The translations under genes were made by a program, and so were the position numbers. From positions 1 to 64,000 of the forward strand of contig CALAMC010000110.1 in NCBI GenBank assembly GCA_937925655.1: 64,000 nt of DNA, read 5' to 3'. Below the pieces are notes generated by a model. That model made no database searches, was not told the origin of the DNA, and worked only from the letters and a program-made list of their open reading frames with translations. This DNA is from an uncultured candidate division Zixibacteria bacterium (GTDB lineage Bacteria; Zixibacteria; MSB-5A5; GN15; PGXB01). Below are positions 26,914 to 36,252 of this stretch, piece after piece (position 1 is the first letter of the stretch; each line of letters starts with the position of its first letter).

Positions 26914-27561
26914 ATGAAATTTTTTATCGATACTGCGAATCTGGAGGAAATAAAAGAGGCCACATCACTGGGCATCCTCGATGGTGTTACCACCAATCCC
27001 AGCCTTTTGGCCAAAGAAAAGGGCCCGTACCGTGAAATTCTGGCAGAAATCTGCAAAATGGTTAAGGGCCCGGTTTCGGCCGAAGTGGTGGCGCTTGATG
27101 TAGAGAATATGCTTCGGGAGGCCGAAGATTTGGCTTCGATTGCCGAGAACATCACGATTAAGGTCCCCATCACCAAGGACGGCATCAAAGCCATCAAGAG
27201 GCTTTCGGAACAGGGCATTATGACCAATGCCACCTTGTGTTTTTCGCCGATGCAGGCTTTGATGGTGGCCAAGGCCGGGGCCACATTTGTTTCGCCGTTT
27301 GTTGGTCGTCTGGATGATGTTTCGCATTTCGGTATGGAATTGATAAAGCAGATTGTTACGATTTATGACAATTACGGGTTTGAAACCGAGGTGCTGGTGG
27401 CTTCGGTCAGGAATCCCCTGCACGTGGTTGAAGCGGCCATGATGGGCGCCCACGTGGCGACGATACCGTTTAAAGTAATCGAAAACCTCGTTCGTCACCC
27501 GCTGACCGATGTCGGCCTGAAGAAATTCCTCGAAGACTGGGAGAGAGTCAACAAGGGATGA
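26914..27561 (+). CDS. Transaldolase / fructose-6-phosphate aldolase family (TalC/FSA type)
   Basis: 215 residues from ATG 26914 (GAGG at 26904-26907). The start [16 protein letters not shown], the [12 protein letters not shown] loop, the Schiff-base Lys83 in [21 protein letters not shown] and ISPFVGR-like SPFVGRLDD identify the small transaldolase group. It interconverts sugar phosphates of the pentose phosphate pathway (transaldolase) or cleaves fructose-6-phosphate; the sequence alone does not decide. Cytosolic. Its last 4 bases overlap the purB start. Confidence 0.92.
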   Translation: MKFFIDTANLEEIKEATSLGILDGVTTNPSLLAKEKGPYREILAEICKMVKGPVSAEVVALDVENMLREAEDLASIAENITIKVPITKDGIKAIKRLSEQGIMTNATLCFSPMQALMVAKAGATFVSPFVGRLDDVSHFGMELIKQIVTIYDNYGFETEVLVASVRNPLHVVEAAMMGAHVATIPFKVIENLVRHPLTDVGLKKFLEDWERVNKG

Positions 27562-28853
27562 TTGCCCGTTATACTCTACCCGAAATGGGCCAAATCTGGT
27601 CCGATGACTCCCGGTTCGGTTATTGGCTGGAAGTGGAACTGGCCGCCTGCCGGGCCATGGCGGATATGAAAATGATTCCGCAAAAAGCTTGGCAGAATAT
27701 CAAGAAAAAGGCCGCTTTCAATATCGACCGTATCAACGAAATCGAAGCCGAGACTAACCATGATGTCATCGCCTTTTTAACTTCGGTCGGTGAATTTGTC
27801 GGGCCGGATGCGAAATATATCCATTTCGGGATGACTTCTTCGGACGTTCTCGACACGGCCCTGTCGCTCCAGATGAGAAGGGCCGCTGAAATAATAGACA
27901 GGAAATTGGTCGCGGCTCTGTCCAAGATTAAAAAGCACGCCTTGAAATACAAGATGACGCCGATTATAGGGCGTACACATGGTGTTGCCGCGGAGCCGAC
28001 GACGCTCGGTCTCAAATTCGCCGTTTGGTACACCGAGCTTGAGCGCGGGCGAAAACGATTCAAGATGGCGGCGGAAGAAGCGGCGGTAGGGGCCATTTCC
28101 GGGGCGGTCGGCAATTTCGCCAATGTCGATCCCGAAATCGAGGCGCGGGTCTGTAGATATCTTGGGCTAAAGGTTGATAAGGTTTCCACGCAGGTCATTC
28201 AGCGGGATCGTCACGCGGCCTATATCACGTCATTAGCGGTATTGGCGTCGACGATGGAGAAAATTGCGACGGAAATAAGGAATCTGCACCGGACCGAAAT
28301 CGGCGAGGTCATGGAGGGCTTTGCCAAGGGGCAGAAGGGGTCCTCGGCCATGCCGCACAAGAAAAACCCGATTACGGTCGAGCGGATTTCTGGCATTGCC
28401 CGCCTGGTGCGGGGATACGCTCTGGCGGCCATGGAAAATGTCACATTATGGCACGAGCGCGATATCGCTCACAGTTCGGTGGAACGCGTTATAATTCCCG
28501 ACAGTACGATAATTGTCGATTATGCCCTGAAAATTTTTAACGATGTTCTGGACCGCCTGCTAATCAATCCCGACCGAATGTTGACGAATATTAATTGTTA
28601 TGGCGGGGTGGTTTTTTCACAGCGCCTGCTTCTGAAGCTGACTTCGGCGCTGTCAAGCCGGGAAAAGGCATATCTAATCGTACAACGTAATGCCATGCAG
28701 GCCTACAATTGCAAAAAGGGTTTTCGGGAGCTGGTATTGGCGGACCCGGAAATTGCGAGGGTTCTTAGGGTCGAAGAAATCGAGGAGTGTTTCGACCTGT
28801 CGTATTACATGAAAAACGTGGATAAAGTATTCAAGAGGGTTTTTGGCAAATGA
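27558..28853 (+). CDS. purB: Adenylosuccinate lyase PurB
   Basis: 431 residues; the ATG overlaps the previous stop by 4 nt. Conserved elements: [13 protein letters not shown] (about 91-103), [13 protein letters not shown] (about 138-150) and the fumarase/aspartase signature [11 protein letters not shown] (about 260-270). The enzyme releases fumarate from SAICAR and adenylosuccinate in purine synthesis and acts as a cytosolic homotetramer. It precedes psd, pssA, purS and purQ in the same direction with overlaps, so purine and phospholipid genes share this operon. Confidence 0.96.
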   Translation: MIARYTLPEMGQIWSDDSRFGYWLEVELAACRAMADMKMIPQKAWQNIKKKAAFNIDRINEIEAETNHDVIAFLTSVGEFVGPDAKYIHFGMTSSDVLDTALSLQMRRAAEIIDRKLVAALSKIKKHALKYKMTPIIGRTHGVAAEPTTLGLKFAVWYTELERGRKRFKMAAEEAAVGAISGAVGNFANVDPEIEARVCRYLGLKVDKVSTQVIQRDRHAAYITSLAVLASTMEKIATEIRNLHRTEIGEVMEGFAKGQKGSSAMPHKKNPITVERISGIARLVRGYALAAMENVTLWHERDIAHSSVERVIIPDSTIIVDYALKIFNDVLDRLLINPDRMLTNINCYGGVVFSQRLLLKLTSALSSREKAYLIVQRNAMQAYNCKKGFRELVLADPEIARVLRVEEIEECFDLSYYMKNVDKVFKRVFGK

Positions 28854-29500
28854 TCGCGGGATACGGTTTAAAGTTGATTTTACCGGGAGCCTTGTTAACC
28901 GTAATTCTCTGTCTGCTGGCGGCCCGCCAGGATTCGGCCTGGATTCTGGTTCTGGCACTGATGTTTGCCGTGTTGACCGTGTTTCTGACATATTTTTATC
29001 GTAATCCGATAAGAAATATCCCGGACGATTCCCGGGCGGTACTGGCGATCGCCGATGGCCGGGTACTGGCGGTGGAGCCAATAGAAAATCATTATATCGG
29101 CGGCCGGGGAAATAAGGTTTCGATATTCCTGTCGATTCTCGACGTCCATATAAACCGCATACCCTGTGACGGAACGGTCGATTATGTGAAATATACACCC
29201 GGGAAATTCTTTGCGGCCTATGTCGACAAAGCCTCCGATGAAAACGAGCATACTGAAATCGGCTATGTCTTCAAATCCGGGAAAATGATATTCAAGCAAA
29301 TCGCCGGCATCATGGCGAGGCGTATAGAATATGATTTAAAAGCCAATCAACGGGCCAGGGCCGGAGAGATTTTCGGTATGATCCATTTCGGTTCCCGTGC
29401 CGAGTTTTTTCTCCCGGGATCGGTGGAAGTAACCGTTCGGCCGGGGGATAAAGTCAGGGCCGGCGAAACCATAATAGGTCGCGTTAAAGTTGATGAATAA
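28850..29500 (+). CDS. psd: Phosphatidylserine decarboxylase (short, pyruvoyl type)
   Basis: 216 residues. Two N-terminal hydrophobic segments are followed by FYRNPIRNIP, DGRVLAVEP, VSIFLSILDVHINRIP and the self-cleavage site FGSR with Ser182, which becomes the pyruvoyl group. This is the short form typical of archaea and many bacteria. It converts phosphatidylserine to phosphatidylethanolamine at the inner membrane. The start overlaps purB by 4 nt and the next gene is phosphatidylserine synthase, its pathway partner. Confidence 0.95.
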   Translation: MIAGYGLKLILPGALLTVILCLLAARQDSAWILVLALMFAVLTVFLTYFYRNPIRNIPDDSRAVLAIADGRVLAVEPIENHYIGGRGNKVSIFLSILDVHINRIPCDGTVDYVKYTPGKFFAAYVDKASDENEHTEIGYVFKSGKMIFKQIAGIMARRIEYDLKANQRARAGEIFGMIHFGSRAEFFLPGSVEVTVRPGDKVRAGETIIGRVKVDE

Positions 29501-29510
29501 GGATGTTCTG

Positions 29511-30269
29511 ATGCCAAATATGAAAGGGATTTTCCCGGGCACATTTACAATGGGCAACGCTGTCTGCGGGTTTCTGGCATTGCTTTCGGCTTATGAAGGG
29601 GATGTCACGACGGCCTGCTGGCTGGTGATACTGGCGGGGTTTCTGGACGGTCTCGACGGTAAAGTGGCGCGTTTTTCCGGCTCATCATCCTCTTTTGGGA
29701 TCGAACTTGATTCGCTGGCGGATTTTTTGTCATTCGGGGTGGCGCCGGCCTTTATAGTCTATACGCTCAAGCTTCACGCGATGGGCAAGTGGGGCTGGAT
29801 AATAGGGATTGTATATATAATGGCTTCGGGTTACCGTCTGGCCCGATTCAATGTCCTGGCCGATACCGATGAGAAAAAGGAATTCATGGGCCTGCCGGTA
29901 CCGGGCGCGGCTCTGGCGCTGGTTTCCTTCATTATAATGAGCTATTATCTATGGGGTAGTCTGCAGTATTCCGAATACTTGGTATCGATGATTATTCTGT
30001 TTGCGGCGCTTATGGTTTCGCAGGTTGAATATGATTCATTTCCCGACAAGTTCAATACGCGTAGAAATCGTATCAAGCTGCTTTTTGTACTGGTAGCCGC
30101 GGCCGCGGCGCTTTATAAGCCTCGTCTTTTATTATTCCCCATATTTGCATCATATATTATAACCGGCCTAATTCGTGAAGCCTACCGGTTTTTCTATCTC
30201 GGCGTGGATTTTGTCCGAAGACGGCAGGCTAACGGTCGAAATAACGGAGAAAACAATGAGCAAGAATAA
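29511..30269 (+). CDS. pssA: CDP-diacylglycerol-serine O-phosphatidyltransferase PssA
   Basis: 252 residues from ATG 29511, favoured by AAGGA at 29499-29503; upstream in-frame TTG 29490 and ATG 29493 would overlap psd. The CDP-alcohol phosphotransferase motif is complete (DGLDGKVARFSG, then FGIELDSLADFLSFG), with several membrane helices. It makes phosphatidylserine from CDP-diacylglycerol and serine. With psd it gives the phosphatidylethanolamine pathway. The 3' end overlaps purS by 14 nt. Confidence 0.94.
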   Translation: MPNMKGIFPGTFTMGNAVCGFLALLSAYEGDVTTACWLVILAGFLDGLDGKVARFSGSSSSFGIELDSLADFLSFGVAPAFIVYTLKLHAMGKWGWIIGIVYIMASGYRLARFNVLADTDEKKEFMGLPVPGAALALVSFIIMSYYLWGSLQYSEYLVSMIILFAALMVSQVEYDSFPDKFNTRRNRIKLLFVLVAAAAALYKPRLLLFPIFASYIITGLIREAYRFFYLGVDFVRRRQANGRNNGENNEQE

Positions 30270-30501
30270 AGCTACGGTATTTGTCCGTCTCAAGGACGGC
30301 GTTCTGGATCCCCAAGGTCTGACGATCGAAAAAGCCATAAAAAATATGGGATACGATATGGTAAACTCGGTTCGAAGCGGCCGATTTTTCGAACTGGAAC
30401 TGGGCGGGGGTGAAAATTCGAAAGAGAAAGTCACGGAAATATGCCGGAAACTTCTGGCCAATCCCGTGATCGAGAAATTTGAAGTGGATTTTGACAAATG
30501 A
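30256..30501 (+). CDS. purS: Phosphoribosylformylglycinamidine synthase subunit PurS
   Basis: 81 residues. ATG 30256 is chosen (CGGAG at 30244-30248); a longer in-frame start lies inside pssA and adds unrelated residues. The protein begins [20 protein letters not shown] and contains [18 protein letters not shown] and NPVIEKFEV, all typical of PurS. It dimerises and joins PurQ with the small PurL to make FGAM in purine synthesis. It overlaps purQ by 4 nt. purL is not in the window. Confidence 0.95.
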   Translation: MSKNKATVFVRLKDGVLDPQGLTIEKAIKNMGYDMVNSVRSGRFFELELGGGENSKEKVTEICRKLLANPVIEKFEVDFDK

Positions 30502-31208
30502 AATTCGGGGTGGTTACATTTCCGGGGTCCAACTGCGATTACGATGCTTTTGCGGCCGCCAGGCTTATCGGTGAGGATGCGGAATTTCTGTGGCATCAGG
30601 AAACCGATCTTAGGGGTTGCGATGTCATAATTCTCCCGGGTGGATTCGCCCATGGCGATTATCTTCGTTCCGGCGCCATCGCCAGGTTTTCGCCGATTAT
30701 GAAGGCGGTCGCGCGGTTTGCCGCCGAAGGCGGGCTGGTTTTTGGCATTTGCAATGGTTTTCAGGTTCTTCTGGAATCGGGGCTTTTGCCGGGAGCATTA
30801 ATCCGCAATCGCGACCTGCGTTTTCGCGGACGTGATGTATATATTCGCGTAGAGAGAAATGATCTTGCCTTCACGTCCGAATACCGGGTCGGCGACGTGC
30901 TTAAAATACCGATCGCCCACAAAGACGGGAATTATTATAATTTCAGCGGCGACGTGGAGCTTTTGAAGAAAAGCAACCGGGTAGTTTTCAGGTATTGTGA
31001 TCGTGAGGGCAATGTCACCGACCGTAGCAATCCCAACGGTTCGGCCGACAATATCGCCGGAATCGTCAGCGAATCCGGGAATGTCATGGGGATGATGCCG
31101 CACCCGGAGCGGGCCATGGAGAGCATCCTGGGGTCAAGCGACGGTTATAGGATGTTTATATCGATTCGAAATTTTATAAACCGGAGTATTGGCTGTGAAA
31201 AAGCGTGA
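30498..31208 (+). CDS. purQ: Phosphoribosylformylglycinamidine synthase subunit PurQ (glutaminase)
   Basis: 236 residues, class I glutamine amidotransferase. It opens with [34 protein letters not shown] and the nucleophile Cys85 ([14 protein letters not shown]) follow, with the His202/Glu204 pair in MPHPER. It supplies ammonia from glutamine to PurL for FGAM formation. Start overlaps purS by 4 nt; the end overlaps the next gene by 14 nt. Confidence 0.96.
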   Translation: MKFGVVTFPGSNCDYDAFAAARLIGEDAEFLWHQETDLRGCDVIILPGGFAHGDYLRSGAIARFSPIMKAVARFAAEGGLVFGICNGFQVLLESGLLPGALIRNRDLRFRGRDVYIRVERNDLAFTSEYRVGDVLKIPIAHKDGNYYNFSGDVELLKKSNRVVFRYCDREGNVTDRSNPNGSADNIAGIVSESGNVMGMMPHPERAMESILGSSDGYRMFISIRNFINRSIGCEKA

Positions 31209-31461
31209 GTTGACGTTTATAATCGTGGCATTGATTCTGGCCGCAGTTATTGGCGGCTTTGTGGGAGAGTTGATAGGGTCTTTTCTGCAACCGGGGGCGG
31301 CCAAAACGCTGTTTTCGAAGTCGGTCACGATCGGCATGGATACGATGCGTTTTCAACTTTATTCCATCGCTTTCACGATCGGGCTGACGTTCAAGATTAA
31401 CTTCATGTCGGCGCTGGCAGTGTTAATCGTAATCGTCTACTTCCGGTGGTGGTATATATAA
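31195..31461 (+). CDS. DUF4321-like small membrane protein
   Basis: 88 residues. GTG 31195 is chosen over TTG 31189 because CCGGAG at 31181-31186 is then 8 nt away. Two hydrophobic helices flank a short polar part; [15 protein letters not shown] near residue 20 is the hallmark of DUF4321. Function unknown; the family often sits beside housekeeping genes. It overlaps the purQ 3' end by 14 nt. Confidence 0.75.
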   Translation: MKKRELTFIIVALILAAVIGGFVGELIGSFLQPGAAKTLFSKSVTIGMDTMRFQLYSIAFTIGLTFKINFMSALAVLIVIVYFRWWYI

Positions 31462-31483
31462 TGTTTGATGAATAATATAAACT

Positions 31484-31511
31484 TTGCCGGGATTCTGTCG
31501 TTTATTATATT
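31484..31511 (+). promoter_or_regulatory. Possible promoter for tatA
   Basis: TTGCCG (31484-31489) and TATATT (31506-31511), spacer 16 bp, in the 101-bp gap before tatA. Confidence 0.3.
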
Positions 31512-31562
31512 TGAGACCGGTATGAATAGCAGGGTTGGAGAAATTTCGCCAAGGAGTTAAAT

Positions 31563-31775
31563 ATGTTTGGAATGGGGCCGTGGGAAATAGCACTGGTTTT
31601 TTTGGCCATCCTCTTATTGTTCGGTGCGAAACGTCTTCCGGAGATCGCCCGGAACATGGGCAAAGGTATCAGGGAATTCAAGTCGGCCGTCAAGGATACC
31701 CAGAATGAAATAAAATCGGCCATGGATAGCAGTGACTCCAAAGATAGCGACACAAATAAGAAAAACCATGAATAA
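31563..31775 (+). CDS. tatA: Sec-independent protein translocase TatA/TatE
   Basis: 70 residues with AAGGAG at 31551-31556. Typical TatA: a short N-terminal membrane helix (WEIALVFLAILLLFGAKRLPE), the conserved FG-x-KRLPE hinge, an amphipathic helix (IARNMGKGIREFKSAV) and a charged tail. It forms the twin-arginine export pore for folded proteins with TatC, which is not in the window. Its end overlaps the next gene by 8 nt. Confidence 0.95.
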   Translation: MFGMGPWEIALVFLAILLLFGAKRLPEIARNMGKGIREFKSAVKDTQNEIKSAMDSSDSKDSDTNKKNHE

Positions 31776-32232
31776 GTTCACAGAAGAAGATGCCAAAAGA
31801 GTCAGTGCGGTATTAAAGGCCGAGAAGATTTTATACGAAAGTGACCACTATCGCATCAGGATTTCCAATCAGAGCGAAAAGCGGGTTCTGATATTGGAAA
31901 TTTATCCAGAGATTCTGCTCGGCAAAGCCCGTGGCATGCTGGTTGTCGTCTACACCGGCAATTCCCATTTGCAGATTCATAATTGTTCGGGGTATGTCGT
32001 TTCGGAAGAACTGGGTGAAGTCACATTTGTCAACGAAACGGCCGAAAATATTTCCGGACTCGTGGTGGAGCAGGGCGCGTCATGTTCGCTGTATTCGGGT
32101 ATCGATCGCAGTCTGATTTCCAGCGATTTCACGCGGCTGGGGGTGGAGGTCATGTTGTCGGGTGTGGCTCTGTCTTTAGCCGAAGAGATTATCGATCAGA
32201 ACAAGCCGGGCGACGTTAACGAGCCGGACTGA
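31768..32232 (+). CDS. Conserved-looking protein of unknown function
   Basis: 154 residues from ATG 31768, which overlaps tatA by 8 nt; the longer frame from 31732 lies inside tatA. No signal peptide or membrane helix. The middle is strand-rich (SDHYRIRISNQ, VLILEIYPEILLG, MLVVVYTGNSHLQIHNCSGY) and the C-terminus is helical and acidic. No family recognised. Coupling to tatA suggests co-expression, not a shared job. It converges on the kinase gene with a 2-bp gap. Confidence 0.7.
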   Translation: MNKFTEEDAKRVSAVLKAEKILYESDHYRIRISNQSEKRVLILEIYPEILLGKARGMLVVVYTGNSHLQIHNCSGYVVSEELGEVTFVNETAENISGLVVEQGASCSLYSGIDRSLISSDFTRLGVEVMLSGVALSLAEEIIDQNKPGDVNEPD

Positions 32233-32234
32233 TT

Positions 32235-34700
32235 CTAAACCGACTTTTTCGTTCCGAAGGATTCAATAAAATCAGAAATAGCCATGCCGATTTCGCCGGC
32301 GTGCTGATAGCGCGCGTCGGGATTTTTGGCCAGAGCTTTGGCTATCACGCGGTCGAAGAGGCTGGGGATAGACGGGTCCAGCGAGGACGGCGGTTCGGGG
32401 TCGTTGTTGACGATATTATATATCAACGAAGTCAGATTTTCACCGCGGAACGGCCGACGTTGCACCAGCATTTCGTACATCACGACGCCCAGGCTGAAAA
32501 TATCGGTGCGACGGTCGATCTGTTTGCCGGATAATTGTTCCGGCGAAATGTAATTGGGTGTACCCATGGCAATACCGGTTCGGGTCATCGACGAGGAATC
32601 GACCCGGGCGATACCGAAATCCATGACCTTCACTTTATAATCAGTCAGAATCATGATATTGGCCGGCTTGATATCGCGGTGGATGATCCCCTGGCTATGG
32701 GCATAATCGAGGGCCATACAAATCTGCGAGATGATCTGGGAGATAATGCGGTAATTCATTTTCGTTTTCTTGCGAATCAAATCTTCCAATGTTTGACCCT
32801 GAAGGTATTCCATGGCGATGTATTGCAGGTTTTTCTCCGACCCGACGTCGTAAATCGTGACAATATTGGGATGCGATAAATTGCCCGCTGCCTGGGCCTC
32901 CCGAAATAGGCGTTCTTTGAGTTCAGCCATTTCTTCCGGGTCGTTGACAAAATCAAGGCGGATGGTTTTTAAAGCCACATTACGGTTGATAGCCGGGTCC
33001 ATGCCTTTATACACGGTTCCCATGGCTCCCTTGCCAAGAATGCCGACGACCTGATAACGCCCCAGCTGTGTGATCTTCTGGCTGTCGGGGATCAAATCGA
33101 TGCCGGAAGAGTTTCCCGTTTTTGAAGCCGTTTCATCGGTTGGCCGGTCGACATTAATATTATTATGCTCGATGCTTTGAGAATCGGCCTTATTGTCAGC
33201 GGCGGCGGCGAATTTGTTTACCGGCGGCGGTGTCGAGGCGAAGACTTCGGTCCGCTCCCCGGCGACGCGGTTAATCTCGGTCTTTTGCCGGCTGTTATCG
33301 TAGTCCATTTTGACCGTCGCCCGCGGTGATTCGTCGACTTTCGGACGCGACAGCGCATCGGGTCCCGTTGCGCGGTGGGGTGTCGCCGCGGTATCTTCAA
33401 TAACGCGAACTTTGGGTGGCCGGGACCAACCCGATTTTTTTGGAGAATCGTCCTTTTTAGACGTTAGCCGTTCCAGAAAATCGCCTTCCAGAAACGGGCT
33501 GGCGATCAGCAGGAGAAATACTTGCAGGCCGATATACAGCGTCCGAGGCAGAATATTATATGAATTGAACAGAATAAAATTGACGTTGGCCAGAATGAAC
33601 AACGAAATAAAAATTATAACAAATCGGAATTTCAGTGATATTCTGGGCAGGATGAAGGCAAACAGGCCGCCGAGGCCGAACAGAAGAAGCATATCGAGCC
33701 CGCGTGCGGAATCATAACGTCGCATATAATTGGAATGAATGATGTTTTCAATGACATTCCCCCGCAATTCTCCACCGGCCAGTTTTTTTGCAACCGGTGT
33801 TCCGAAGTAATCGGTCAACTGGGTTGAGGTCAGGGAAATGATCACCAGCTTATCGGAAAGACTGGCCAGGTTGATTGTCTCATCGAGAATATCGGCCGCC
33901 GAAAATTTAATGAATGACTGTCCCGGTTTGTTATAATTAATAAACATGCGGGTCTGCTGATTAACCGGTATTTCGACATTCCCCAGAAAAACCTTGCCGT
34001 CGCTGTGGACGGTAATCTGTGACGGTTTATATCCCAGGTAATTGGCTGCCGCCAGAAGCGGTGCCGACGGATAATAAAATCCATCATAGAACATAATTAA
34101 CGGGTGCCAGCGGATTTTACGGTCATCGTCGAATATGGAATAGCGAAAGCCGATTCCGGCGGAATACTGGCAAAGCTGTCGAGGAGGCAGAAATACATTC
34201 TGGGCCAGAACGGTGGCATATTCATCGAGTATACCCAGGTCAGTGTTGATGGTCACGGAATTATCGTACAAGTACTCGGGTCGGCTGATACGGGCGTTCT
34301 GGAAATCGGCGCGGTTGAACTGATAGGGAATGATTACGTTTTTTACCCAGGACATCTGTCCGGCGAGCACGTCGGTATATCCGGCGATGTCCTCGTCGGT
34401 ATCGGGTTCGAAAATCAGGTCCATGAAAATGGTTCGGGGAGCACCGGACCCAACGGCCGCCAGCAGGTCGGCAACGCGGTCACGATGCCAGGGCCATTGC
34501 CCGTACTTGGATATAGCCACGTCGTCGATGTTAACCATGACAATGTCAGAATGCAGGACCTGTTCACCCCGGAAAGAGTAGAGCAAGTCATTGACCTTAC
34601 TTTCGAGTCGGACCAGCGGCGAAAAGTCATTAACATAAAGGGCTACGACCAGAAAAGAAATCAGAAGGCAAAGTATATAAGATGAAAATTTCCGTATCAT
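32235..34700 (-). CDS. CHASE2-domain Ser/Thr protein kinase (Hanks type)
   Basis: 821 residues. An N-terminal helix precedes an extracytoplasmic CHASE2 sensor (about 30-330: IVMVNIDDVAISKYGQWPW, FMDLIFEPDTDED). About three membrane helices (about 335-410) and a disordered linker follow. The kinase domain runs from about 548 to 815 with GKGAMGTVYK, Lys578 (VALKTI), HRDIKPAN with Asp676, MDFGIAR and GTPNYISPEQL, so it should be active. It would phosphorylate Ser/Thr on cytosolic targets in response to a periplasmic signal. It is third in an operon with a double-FHA protein and a phosphoesterase. CHASE2 is better known on cyclases and histidine kinases. Confidence 0.93.
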   Translation of the reverse strand: MIRKFSSYILCLLISFLVVALYVNDFSPLVRLESKVNDLLYSFRGEQVLHSDIVMVNIDDVAISKYGQWPWHRDRVADLLAAVGSGAPRTIFMDLIFEPDTDEDIAGYTDVLAGQMSWVKNVIIPYQFNRADFQNARISRPEYLYDNSVTINTDLGILDEYATVLAQNVFLPPRQLCQYSAGIGFRYSIFDDDRKIRWHPLIMFYDGFYYPSAPLLAAANYLGYKPSQITVHSDGKVFLGNVEIPVNQQTRMFINYNKPGQSFIKFSAADILDETINLASLSDKLVIISLTSTQLTDYFGTPVAKKLAGGELRGNVIENIIHSNYMRRYDSARGLDMLLLFGLGGLFAFILPRISLKFRFVIIFISLFILANVNFILFNSYNILPRTLYIGLQVFLLLIASPFLEGDFLERLTSKKDDSPKKSGWSRPPKVRVIEDTAATPHRATGPDALSRPKVDESPRATVKMDYDNSRQKTEINRVAGERTEVFASTPPPVNKFAAAADNKADSQSIEHNNINVDRPTDETASKTGNSSGIDLIPDSQKITQLGRYQVVGILGKGAMGTVYKGMDPAINRNVALKTIRLDFVNDPEEMAELKERLFREAQAAGNLSHPNIVTIYDVGSEKNLQYIAMEYLQGQTLEDLIRKKTKMNYRIISQIISQICMALDYAHSQGIIHRDIKPANIMILTDYKVKVMDFGIARVDSSSMTRTGIAMGTPNYISPEQLSGKQIDRRTDIFSLGVVMYEMLVQRRPFRGENLTSLIYNIVNNDPEPPSSLDPSIPSLFDRVIAKALAKNPDARYQHAGEIGMAISDFIESFGTKKSV

Positions 34701-34713
34701 ATTCCCGACCTGC

Positions 34714-35442
34714 CTATGCGCCGACGGCCAGTCGTTCGATCAGAAACTCCGGCATTTGAGCCCTGGCCATTTTCTCCTGCGTTTTTTGAATATCGTAATC
34801 GACGCGGTGGTATTCCAAAATTCCGCCGGTTATATCGATGGTGACATAACACGCCCGGCAATCTTTATCGCGAGGTTGTCCTACGGAGCCGACGTTTACC
34901 AGGTATTTTTTATCTTCGGTGAATTTTTGTTTGTTTTTGATATGCGCCGTAACTTCGCCGCTATCCTGCCGAATGAACGTCACCGGGACGTGCGAATGTC
35001 CCACGAAACATACCGACTGCGGGAAATGATGGAACTGGTCGACGGCCTGATCGACATTAAAGACATAGTGCCAGGCTTCCGGTTCAAAAGGTGTGGCGTG
35101 AACCAGGTGATAGTCGAGAAAATCCGCCGACAATTCAAAATCGGCCAGTTTCTCTATGGTTTTTTGTTTCAGGCAGGCTTGTGTCCACTCCAAAGAAATC
35201 CGGGCGGCCTTGTTAAAGGTTTCGGCCGATTCCAGTCCCAGGGCGGCATAATCATGGTTGCCCATGATTTTGATATCACAATGTCTGATGATCAAATCGA
35301 CACATTCGTTGGGATTGCAGCCGTAGCCGATGGCATCGCCAAGAAAGTGGATTTTTTCCACGCCCTGTTTTTCGATGTCGCGCAAGACCTTTTCCAGGGC
35401 TTCCAGGTTTGCGTGAACGTCCGATATCAGCGCAATTTTCAT
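34714..35442 (-). CDS. Calcineurin-like metallophosphoesterase
   Basis: 242 residues. Metal-binding motifs are intact: SDVHANLEAL (about 7-16), GDAIGYGCNP, GNHDYAALG and GHSHVP, followed by NVGSVGQPRDKD. This fits the YfcE/serine-threonine phosphatase-like group; substrate could be a phosphoprotein, a cyclic nucleotide or another phosphodiester. No signal peptide, so cytosolic. It lies 3 nt after the FHA gene and 13 nt before the kinase, and may balance or report on kinase signalling (inference). Confidence 0.9.
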   Translation of the reverse strand: MKIALISDVHANLEALEKVLRDIEKQGVEKIHFLGDAIGYGCNPNECVDLIIRHCDIKIMGNHDYAALGLESAETFNKAARISLEWTQACLKQKTIEKLADFELSADFLDYHLVHATPFEPEAWHYVFNVDQAVDQFHHFPQSVCFVGHSHVPVTFIRQDSGEVTAHIKNKQKFTEDKKYLVNVGSVGQPRDKDCRACYVTIDITGGILEYHRVDYDIQKTQEKMARAQMPEFLIERLAVGA

Positions 35443-35445
35443 GAA

Positions 35446-36135
35446 TCAACTACCTTCCACAAAACGATATGTTGATTTCCCAACCTGTATAATATCTCCG
35501 TTTTTCAGAAGGTTTTTATCAACCAGTTCACCGTTAAGTTTGGTTTTACCTTTACGGCCGAGATTCACCAGTGTGTAGCCTTCTTCTTCTTTTACGATTT
35601 TGGCCTGGATACCCGACAACATGAAACCCTTGGCATGGACATGGACGAATTTGGCCCGGCCGATGGTGGTGACATTGCGGTCGATACGGTATTCCGAGAA
35701 GTCGGTATTATCTTCCCCCACCAGGACGGACGAACCCATGCGGTTGACGATTTCGCGATCTTGCTGATCCTTTTGGAGCAGTTCCTTGTGTTTTTTGGTA
35801 TTCAGCACCATGGTTCCGTCCATGCTGGAAACCGCTCCGTCGCGAGAGACATCGGTATGATATTCGAGAGTATATTTGCCGATCATGATCTGATCGCGGT
35901 CCCGCAAAATTTCCTCGGTGACTTTACGGTTGTTGACGAATGTACCGTTTAACGATTGGTTATCGATAATGACGGCGGCGCTTTCGTTAAATTCGATCTG
36001 GGCATGTTTGCGGGACACGCCCCGATTGTCAAGAATGATATCATTATCCGGCGTCCGGCCGATACTCAATCGTTTTTTTTCGGCGACCACGCGCTCGATC
36101 ACTTTGCCTTCAAACTTAATTATTATTTCCGGCAT
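35446..36135 (-). CDS. Protein with two FHA domains
   Basis: 229 residues; AAGGAG precedes the ATG by 6 nt. The first FHA domain (about 1-95) has SIGRTPDNDIILDNRGVSRKH and QSLNGTFVNNRKV, the phosphothreonine-binding loops. The second (about 145-229) has TTIGRAKFVHVH, LSGIQAKI and KTKLNGELV and lacks some consensus residues, so binding there is uncertain. FHA domains bind phosphothreonine peptides made by Hanks kinases. As first gene of the operon ending in such a kinase, it is the likely reader or scaffold. Confidence 0.92.
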   Translation of the reverse strand: MPEIIIKFEGKVIERVVAEKKRLSIGRTPDNDIILDNRGVSRKHAQIEFNESAAVIIDNQSLNGTFVNNRKVTEEILRDRDQIMIGKYTLEYHTDVSRDGAVSSMDGTMVLNTKKHKELLQKDQQDREIVNRMGSSVLVGEDNTDFSEYRIDRNVTTIGRAKFVHVHAKGFMLSGIQAKIVKEEEGYTLVNLGRKGKTKLNGELVDKNLLKNGDIIQVGKSTYRFVEGS

Positions 36136-36217
36136 GGGGGGCTCCTTTCATAATCCCCAATGTTTTATTTCATATCCATCATGTTGCGGACACGGCTTAT
36201 TTGTCCGGGTGCCCTTA

Positions 36218-36246
36218 TTGCAAACGCTATTTGAGTTAATTATATT
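36218..36246 (+). promoter_or_regulatory. Promoter for a predicted leaderless dusB-lar-etfA mRNA
   Basis: TTGCAA (36218-36223) and TATATT (36241-36246), spacer 17. The -10 box ends 6 nt before the ATG at 36253, so transcription should start on or next to the start codon. Confidence 0.55.
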
Positions 36247-36252
36247 GTCGGC

